This document shows, piece by piece, positions 23,379 to 33,400 of a DNA stretch of 64,000 nt. The stretch comes from Larimichthys crocea (Eukaryota; Chordata; Actinopteri; Sciaenidae): positions 17,646,871-17,710,870 of the forward strand of contig NC_040032.1 of assembly GCF_000972845.2 (NCBI RefSeq), in the 5' to 3' direction. Numbering within the stretch: the stretch's first letter is position 1; every line of letters begins with the position of its first letter. The position numbers and the translations under genes are program-made. The notes beneath the pieces were generated by a model that saw only the letters and a list, made by a program, of their open reading frames with translations, was not told the origin of the DNA and did no database searches.

Positions 23379-24290
23379 GTGCAACACGTCCATTCCAGTC
23401 AACTTTCATCCTTTCACCATGAGATGGACAGTCAATACTAGATTTCCATTTATCCTCTGGGAAACAGCAACCTCCAAACTCGGATCACCTGCTACAGTTT
23501 TTCTATAGACGTGTCCAATAACAGACAAATGTTCCTCATCATTTTTTTTTTTTTATATGAACAACAGACAGAGAGATGAAGATAATTCACATTCATCAGC
23601 AAAACTCTGGTCTCCTCTTCAGATCCTCCCCTCAGATGATTCTCTTGGCTTTGTTGTTCATTTTTCCTCTCGCAAGTTGCATCTATCGTTTTGTTCTTTT
23701 TTGTTGAAGCTTCATTGGCACTGATGCTGTTGTCAGGTTGTGATGTACGACGTTTCATGAATAATTAAGAGCAATGACAGCTCGCCTCACAAATCATAAC
23801 TGCACGCCGTCCGTTCAGTTTACGGATGCATATATTGGTTCTGAATAAGATTTTGCTGCTGCCTCATTATCAGCGGTGTGTGAACTAAAGCTGAATGTAC
23901 CAAAGTTCTCTACAAGGGATGGGTGTATCCCTCATCTCCCTTTGTGCTTTCACTTACAATACATGTATTTTGCAGCCACTCATAATGCATTCTGCTTTGT
24001 TTAAATGGCTCTGAGTAAGGAGGGAGACAAATGTGTGTACCCATTTTCCTGGAGGTTTTTTTGGTTACTGCTTAAAATGAGCTGTTTTTATGTTGATGCT
24101 TCAATAACGAGCCTCCAGGTGACTTGAGTTTGATGTCTAAGCCCTGCTACTCACTGAGCTGGGCTGTGTTGTGTGTGCTCATTAGAAATTAAGGCTGATT
24201 AAACCATTTACATCTGACGCAGTCATTTGTGATTTTTATTTTAACCATGTACAGTATGTTGCAATAAAAAGAAATCTTTCATCTCGATTG
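23379..24290 (+). other. plp1 3' UTR
   Basis: Noncoding sequence after the TAA stop, ending near a poly(A) signal AATAAA at 24263-24268. Its end meets the 3' end of the minus-strand znf185-like gene. Confidence 0.6.
24235..24268. terminator. Convergent poly(A) signals of plp1 and znf185
   Basis: Plus-strand AATAAA at 24263-24268 serves plp1. Minus-strand AATAAA (TTTATT on plus, 24235-24240) would serve the znf185-like gene. If both are cleaved 10-30 bases downstream, the two mRNAs overlap at their 3' ends by some tens of bases. Confidence 0.5.
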
Positions 24291-24464
24291 TATTTCATTT
24301 AAGCAACTTTGGCAATTACTACAATAAACAATATACTGCCAAATCTTTTCATTACAGGCTGACAATAAACTATGTCCTAAAAAAACATACAGAAATTGGT
24401 TCAGAACACAGAATACAGAGTTAAGGCAGCAGTGGTGAACTTCTCAGTCCAAACAACACATTAA

Positions 24465-27400
24465 TCACAGTATGCTTTGGGTCGTCTCTGATGACATATT
24501 TGTCCCAGTTAGGCTTGAGGTCTTGTGAGTTTTTGCAAAGCAGCCATCACATTGGATCACTTGGTTATGCAAAAACATGGGGGTCAGCATATCTCCCAGG
24601 GCCTTATCACACACACCACACTGCAACAAACACACACACAATATTAGCATTATTAAAACAAGAGCCTTTGTCATTCAGTGTACAGTATAACCACCAATAT
24701 TTAGTATGAAACAGGCAAGGAAGAAAACAGAACAAACCTTCAGACATTCAGGGTGGTAGATTACCGGGGGTTCACTGAATGAGATCTTGATATTTCCAAT
24801 TATTTTGTCACAGACTGAACAAACACTTATGCTCTCCCTGCAACAGAGTGAAGGGGTTAAAATAATGAACACCTTTCTTAATCTTGTGTATGAACTACTC
24901 ATATTCTTTAAAGTAAGACATTACCTGGTTTCATACAGGATTTCTCTGGATGGTGGCTCCTCTACCGGCGTTTGGAGCATGTCAGAGCTACAGAAAATAT
25001 CACCAACAAAGAATAAGATGCATTTTATTGTACAAGTAAATATAATATGAAAAATGGTGCATGCGAAGTGGTTACTCACATGGCTGGTGTCATCTCCTCG
25101 GTGTGGGATTGTTCTGGAGATTTCAGAGGTTCATCAGCAGCTTCAGGTGGAGGTGGTTCCACATCCAATGCTTCTGTCAGTTCAATGGCTCTGTAAGTGA
25201 ACTCCTGAGCAGCTTCATCTTCTGGTGCAGGTGGTTTTACATCCAATGCATCTGTCAGTTCAATGGCTCTGTAAGTGAACTCCTGAGCAGCTTCAGCTTC
25301 TGGAGCTGTTGTAGGTTCAAGCGCATCCTTGATACACGGCTCCACCTTGCGACCTGGTGTGCTCTCATGTGGCAGCTCGATGCTTTGCTCAACAACAGTG
25401 TTATTAGCAGGCTGGACTTCACACTCAACTACCTCTTCAGCTCTTGTCTGTAAAACTGGCTCTGTTGAGGCTGCATAAATGGCTGCAGTTTCGACAGCAG
25501 GTTGAGGGGGCAATTCGGATTCAGATTCGACCACCAAGTCAGGAATCTGTTCCACACTGTCTTGGACAGCAGTATCGTCTCCTGCTGCATCAGTCACAGC
25601 AGGTGATGATGCCACATTAACCTCAGTTTCCGGGTTAACAGCTTCTTCAGCAGCTTGTTCTGGAGGACCTTTATCATGACTCCCCTCTGTAGCAGCTTCA
25701 GCAGCAGGTTCAGGGGGCAATTCGGATACAGATTCAACCACCAAGTCAGGAACCTGTTCCACACTTTGTTGAACAACAGCTTCTTCTCCTGCTGCCTCAA
25801 TCACAGCAGGTGCCTCAGGCACTGACGCCACATTAACCTCAGTTATAGTTTCAACAGTTTCAACAACAGCCTGTTCTGGAGGATCTTTGTCATGACTCCC
25901 CTTTGCTGGAGCTGCAAGTTGAGGGGGCAGTTTAGAAACAGATTCTGCCACTAGATCAGGAACTGATTCCACACTCTGTTGGACAGTAGCCTCTTCTTCT
26001 GGTGTTGCATTAACCACATCACTTTCATTAGGCGATGACTCCACCTCAACCGTCACTACAGCTTCAACACTTTCTTCTGAAGCCTTTTCTGGAGGACCTT
26101 CATCGTGACCCCCTTCTGTAGCAGCTTCAGCAGCAGGTTCAGGGGGCAATTCGGATACATATTCAACCACCAAGTCAGGAACCTGTTCCACACTTTGTTG
26201 AACAACAGCTTCTTCTCCTGCTGCCTCAATCACAGCAGGTGCCTCAGGCACTGACACCACATTAACCTCAGTTATAGTTTCAACAGTTTCCAGAACAGCC
26301 TGTTGTGGAGGACCTTTGTCTTGATTCCCATCTGTAGCAGCTTCAGCAGCAGGTTGAGGGGGCAATTTAGATACAAAGTCTGCCACTAGATCAGCAACTG
26401 GTTCCACAATTTGTTGCACAGCAGCCTCTTCTTCTGGCGTTGCATTAATCACATCACTCTCATCAGGTGATGACTCCACCGCAATAACAGCTTCTGGAGG
26501 ACATTTCTCACAACTCCTCTCTGCATGTTGTACAGTAGGTTCTACTCCTGCATCCTCTAACTTTGTCGCATTTGCTGACTCTATTTCGCTTGAAGGTACC
26601 TCTTGAGGTTTCAGAAGGATTTCAGCAGTGTCTTTACACTCCTCTGTGCCAGCTGCAGCAAAGGTTTCTGCTGCAGGACTTTCCACATGAGCATCTGCGG
26701 AGACCTTGACCTCACTTTGTTCTACATTAGACTGGTCATCTGCTGTATCAGCATATTCTCCCTTGTTTTCTGCGGTTGTGCTGATGACTGGGTGTTCAGC
26801 TGGCGCCACAGCCTCTTTTATTGAAGGAACTGGTTGTGCCTCACCATTGAAGATATGTTCGTTCACATGAATATCCACAGAGACCTCAGTGGTGCCCCCA
26901 TTGAGTTCTACGTTTGACTGGTCAGCATTTTCTTCCTTATTTTCTGCTGTTGTGTTGGCAAGAGATTTTTCTGGTTGTTCCTCACCTCTTTGGATAAGCT
27001 CTTCTGTTGGTGCTTGGGGCCTGTAACAGAGGGAGTTACTTATTCCCAAGTATGCAAAAAACATATGAACAAAAAACCCTACACTCAGCATCTTTAAAGG
27101 TACGGCACTTGCATTTAAAGTCAATAGATGCTCTCATATACTAACTTTGTATTGTCTGCAATCTCCGCTGTTGAGCCCTCAGGCTGGGCATCTTTTTGAG
27201 GAGGAATAACTTTTTTGCCTTATTTGTTGAATCGCTAAATATATAGAACAGAAGATAAACTTGCAAAATGGTACCAACATTCAATATTTGGTCTAAAAAC
27301 TTTAACTGAGATTAATCATGATTGCAGAGTTGCAGTGAGCAGTTGCTCATATTTTAGACAATTCTAATTTTAAATTCAGCATGTACATACCTTTTGGATG

Positions 27401-30400
27401 GAATGAAGTGTGTGTTTTGGTGGGGAGGGCTCTGTGGAGAAGCTAATGATCTACAGGGTAAGAACAAAAAACACACCTTGAAAAGAAGCTTGGAATTCAG
27501 AACAGATGACAAAGCAGTGGAAAATTATATGTTGTTATGGAAATTACTACTGTAGCTGAATATTGCCATCAAAGCCAAATACTTGATATTAAGATGCTTC
27601 TTTTTGCAAAATGCAAATGTACAATAATAGCAGATAATAGATAAAACTGCATCAGCAAGGAATGATGATGAAATGTTAGGAGTTATGATTTCATAATATA
27701 ACTCTGTGTCTTCTTTCGTATGAGTTCCTCCACAAAAATTGTTTTGTCCTGCTTTGGAGGATGAGGACAATAAATTACACATATAGGACCACAACATATG
27801 AGCTGACTGGTAAAAAAGTAGAGCCAGCTACATTGACTGATGAGGCAAAGCTAACAAATAGAGCCTAAAATGTCAACACAATGTTTATTAACGATGTAAA
27901 TATCACCAAACACGTTGCAGTGAAGTGAAGGGATGGAGATGTTTTTCTTGAACAATAAATGCGATACAGTTATATGCATGAGTTACATGCATGAGTCAAT
28001 TTAGCCCCAGTTTGTTTGTCTCATCTATTACCATTTATGGCAATAGATTACCATTTTCTGCAATAGGGCCAATAATGCCTAAGTATCTTGATTATAATGT
28101 AACTTGCGACTTGTGTAACTCGGACGTGAGGTCATGGTCCATGTACACACTTAAAGTAAAATATTTGAACCCTTTCATTCATGCTGCTAGTCTCATTAAC
28201 AAGGCTGAATGTCTGACACTGACCCTCTCTCCCTACACCCATCCAGACCTACCATACATTTACGTAGGCTAATGACTCTCTGTGTTACACACACCCTTTA
28301 CCGTCTGGATTACTCTACTTTGAATATTGTGCATGCACAAACAGCTAATTTCATCATAAAAGCATATCCTACATATATTTTATTGTTTATATTTTTAGTA
28401 CTAGATTTTTTATCTTCCTTATATTCTTATATTTTTTTAACTTAATGTTTGTCATGCACCAAAAACACCAAGACAAATTCCTTGTATGTGAACTACTTCT
28501 ATAATTCAGTGACTGGAACTTATAATAAATCCAATCAAATATCCAAAACCAACCAAAATATGATATTATGTATTTTAAAAATATCCAAAACCAACCAAAA
28601 TATGATATTATGTATTTTAAAACTATAGTTTCACGTGAATTGAGCCTTATGGTTGTGATTTATTGATGTTATCTGTATTTCTCCAGAGTTGGACACTTAT
28701 TTTTGTAACAGGAATATCGACGCTTTTATTTTGAAGTCGACCACCCCCAGCTTCCGGTTTCGTTCCGCCGTCTCCTAGCTCTTTCATGCTAGCCGCGGCA
28801 GGTAAATGTGGCGGGTTATACTCAAACTTTGCCGCGTAATTCAAACTTTCTAACACAGACAGACATGTAGCGGCGACGGTAGAACAAACACGGCTGATTT
28901 CCCTGTGTTTCACACCGTGTTTTTCTCTTTAAACCCTCTCGGTGTAGTAAAAAAAAAATAACGTTAGCCGTTAGTTTTCAAACGGTTCCGGTGCGCGGCG
29001 TCTTGTGTCCCCTTCAAAGTTCAACGGGAGCAGTAAGTGTGTTTGTGTTTTGACTGGTGTCCCTGCACATGAAGGACACTTTGACTGAGACAGAGAGCAC
29101 GAATATAATGTCATTTTACTGTCTGAATGAACTGCTGCCTCCATCACGAAGCTGGAGTAAAGTTAGCTTCCGATTTTACGAGTTAAGGGAAATCTGACTG
29201 ATTATATCAGGACGTAAATATATCTTTAAAAATGTATGAAAACATAAAAAAAAAAACAAGTGAAGACATTTTAAGAAACCTATCAGATTGAATGTGTCTT
29301 GATATTTCCTATTTTTAATAAAGAAAATCAGGCCTGCAGGTATTTTAAATATTTATTTTTCTGTTGTAACAAATATAATACATGTCTTATTGATGAAACA
29401 TAATGTAAAGATGGTTTAATTTGGTCTCTTTTAATTAGATTTAGAGCTGGTTTGTGTTTTCTGGATGAACTACACTGCACAATGATCTTTTAAAGGTCCA
29501 GTGTGTGTCAGATTTATGTAGCTTTGTTTACAAAATATGGCTGTTAATATTTATTCACTATGTTTTCATGAGTGTATAATCACCTGGAAATAAGAATCAT
29601 TGTGTTTTTGAAGCTGGAGTAAAGTTAGCTTCCGATTCACGAGTTAAAGGGAAATCTAACTGATTATATCAGGACGTAAATATATCTTTAAAAATGTATA
29701 AAAACATTTTAAAAAAACAGGTGAAGACATTTTAAGAAACCTATCAGATTGAATGTGTCCTGATATTTCTTCTTTTAATTAATAAAATTGATATCAAAAC
29801 AGGATTTTTTTAAAGAATTCAGGCCTGCAGGTATTTTAAATATTTATTTTTCTGTTGTAACAAATATAATAAATGTCTTATTGATGAAACATAATGTAAA
29901 GATGGTTTAATTTGGTCCCTTTTAATTAGATTTAGAGCTGGTTTGTGTTTTCTGGATGAACAATACTGCACAATGATCCTTTAAAGGTCCAGTGTGTGTC
30001 AGATTTATGTAGCTTTGTTTACAAAATATGGCTGTTAATATTTATTCACTATATTTTCATCAGTGTATAATCAGCTGAAAATAAGAATCATTGTGTTTTT
30101 GAAGCTGGAGTAAAGTTAGCTTCCGATTCACGAGTTAAAGGGAAATCTAACTGATTATATCAGGACGTAAATATATCTTTATAAATGTCACAGAAAGATG
30201 AAAACATAAAAAAACAAACTAGTGAAGACCAAAATCTGAACGAGGGGAGTGTGAAGACATTTTAAGAAACCTATCAGATTGAATGTGTCCTGATATTTCT
30301 TGTTTTAATAAATAAAATTGATATCAAACAGGAAGACCTCATACACTCCCAAGTTTATCGAATTCAGGTGTGCAGGTATTTTAAATATTTATTTATCTGT

Positions 30401-33400
30401 TGTAATGTAGCTTTGTTTACAAAATATAGCTGTTAATATTCATCACTATGTTTTCATGAGTGTATAATCACCTGGAAATAAGAATCATTGTGTTTTTGTT
30501 GCCTTTTATATCTACAGACACCGAACGAGTCAATTCTAACTGCAGCAGCAAAAGCATGTTGATCATAATGTAGCTCTTGAGGCCGAAGTATAATTTGAAC
30601 AGGTGAGTTAAAGTTTTTTTGTACCAGGCTGTAAACATGTTTGGACCTTTAACACATAGAGGCTTATGGCTTATTGGCTTCACTTCAGAGCCACAGAGGT
30701 TGCCGCTTGGTTAAAACTATATATGTCACCAAATCCTGAATACTGGACCTATTTAAGTTTCATTTATTTTTTTAATGAATGAATCAGAAGGCAACTTAAA
30801 TCTGGTGCATCCGTCTTTGCAGTGAACGTGAATGTTGGATGTGAGAGATTGTGTCGGTTCGGGTTTTTGAGCATTGCACTTGAAAGCAACAATAGGTTAA
30901 ACAGCAATGTTGTGGAGTTATGTAACGCCAGGTATGAACAAGACTGAGCTGTGTGCTGTGTCTGTGCTTCATTTCTGGTGAAGTGAAAGTGTTTTGTCTT
31001 TTTATGTGTGTTACGTTTGTTTAATTAATTATTCATGCCTCCATTTCCTGTGCCATCCTAGACTAGCATGCCATCGAGAAACCATCTAGACAAAATCGGC
31101 AGGAGGAAGAAGAAGAAATGGACGGAGGAGGCCATGGAACGTGCGCTGATCGAGGTGAAGTCGGGAAGGTGTACGGTGAGACAGGCTGCCAAAGAGTTTG
31201 GAGTCCCTAAATCTTCACTGGGGGACCGAGTCAGCGGGCGGGTGGCACCAGGGAGTCGCAGCGGGCCTGCTCAGCTTATAACATCTGCAGATGAGGAGCT
31301 TCTGGTGGAGTTCTCTTTGTACATGTCCAAGCATGGATTTCCATTGACCAAGCAGCAGCTGGTGTCCTTTGCCTCGTCCATTTATAAGCGGCAGCACCGG
31401 AGGGTGGCATTTTCTAAATTAGGCCAGACCTGGTGGCTCAATTTTAGAAAACGCCAAGAAAAGAATATTACTATTCAGCCGGCGGACAATGTGGTCCGCG
31501 GGAGGACGGTGTGTGTGAGGAAGGAAGCGGTGGATCAGTTTTTTCATTTGCTCAGCACCGTTGTGGACGCTCGCGGGCTCAGGGACAAGCCTCACCAAAT
31601 CTTCAACTGCAATGAGACGGGCTTTCAGCTGGGCAGGAAGAGGGTGATTCTCCCCAAATCTGCCAGTCTGGGCTACAAGCCAGTGCCAGGCCTGAGGGAC
31701 CACATCTCCGTCCTGGCTTGCGTTAGCGCAGCTGGAGAAAGCGTTCCCCCATTTATTATCTACTCAAAAGCCTATCCAGGAGGAGTATGTTACAAGACAC
31801 ACGGGCCTCCAAACTCCCTCTATGGATGGTCAGACTCGGGGTGTATCAACTCTGAACTCTTCAAGAAATGGTTCCTAAAACACTTCCTCCTGCACGCACC
31901 GAAGGCGCGACCACTGCTGCTGATTTTCGACGGCCACAAGTCTCCCGTGAACCTCGAGGTGGTGGAAGCGGCTCGTAAGGAGGACGTCATCCTTCTGTGC
32001 CTCCCGCCTCACTGCTCTCACATCCTGCAGCCACTCGACGCCGGGCTCTTTGTCCTCCTCAAGCAGCGTTTTGCGGCACTCATCGGTGACGGCTGTGCTG
32101 CCGATACGCACTTTGCAGTCAGCAAGAAGGAGTTCTCAGGTGTTTTTAAGGGGACATATCAGGTCATGAAGGAGGAGGAGGGTGTCAGGACTGTGAAGGA
32201 GGGCTTTAGGAAATGCGGCATCTATCCACTGAACCACTTCAACACCATCAACGAGGGTCATTTAACGTCATCACACGGCACAGCTGGACCCTCCTTATCC
32301 GCATCGGCACAGGGGTTGCACGCTGTAGGAGACCTAGCAGCTGCTGGACCCTCCTAACTCTTCACTGCCCAAGAGGAAAGAGTGAACACGCAAGTGAGCA
32401 CAGACGAGATCTATTATCTGATATATTAAATGGGCTTACACTCCTGCCTGAGAATCGTGCACCGCCTCCCTCAGCCTCCCTGCAGAGTGCTGTGCTTGTC
32501 AGCTCGCCAGTAGAGCCGGGTGTTGTTGATATAAATTGTTGAAGAGTTGTGCTCAGATTTATTAGTCGAGTAAAAATGTTTGTATGCTGCACAACAGCTG
32601 TTCACAACCTGAGGGCATCTAAAGGAGTTAAAAGCTTAGAAAGAAAAACATATATTTATATTTTCAATATTCTCTGTGAGTTTTTTAAATTTTTTATTTG
32701 ATTTTTTGCGTTTTCTTGTGAAATACTGGAAACCTTCAGCTTTCCAGTCCTGTATGAAACGATCTGAGCTCACAAATCATCATCAGAAGTAGACATTGCC
32801 TCATTTTAGAAGATCACAAGCCAAAAAAAAAAAGATTGAGAACTACTGAAATGTAATTTAAGCTCTGTCATTTTGTCGTGTGTGATTGATGGCCAGTCAG
32901 CTAGCTAAGCTAATATCAAGCAGTGTGAATACAGATAAAGCTGTGCTTGATTTGTGTTTTAATTAATTGTTTTCTAATTCTAAGTTATTAACTCATCTGT
33001 TATGTTTTCATGCACCTATTGTTACTTTCAGACAGGATCAAGCAAATCGCCAGAGTTGTGCGACAGTGTGAGCGGGGTGTGGTAGGCTGCTGGGGGTACT
33101 GCTATGAACAATCAGGAAATAACAATAAGACCATCGGACACAAACCAAATTGTCACTGTTTTGCACCGTAAGTTGTGAGTCAGACTCAGCTTTAGAAGCT
33201 GGGTTCATGAAATAAAGAAAGCCAGAACACAACAGGTAAAGTATCAGACTTCAGGCCACGAATCCACCTGAATAGTCTCGGTTTCAGAGACATTTCAGGC
33301 TGACTGTGGAGGCTTGACCAGGCTGATCAGCTGATTGGTGGCCACAATGTGACGTTTTTCCCAGAAGTTGAATCCAGTTCAACTTCTCCGCCACAGGACA

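Noticed and set aside
25061..25453. 130-codon plus-strand ORF, and the 73-codon one at 26603
   Set aside because: They are antisense shadows of the repetitive znf185 exon.
28647..28913. 88-codon minus-strand ORF in the CpG-rich island
   Set aside because: No known domain, and the GC-rich promoter sequence alone explains an open frame. A bidirectional transcript remains possible but unsupported.
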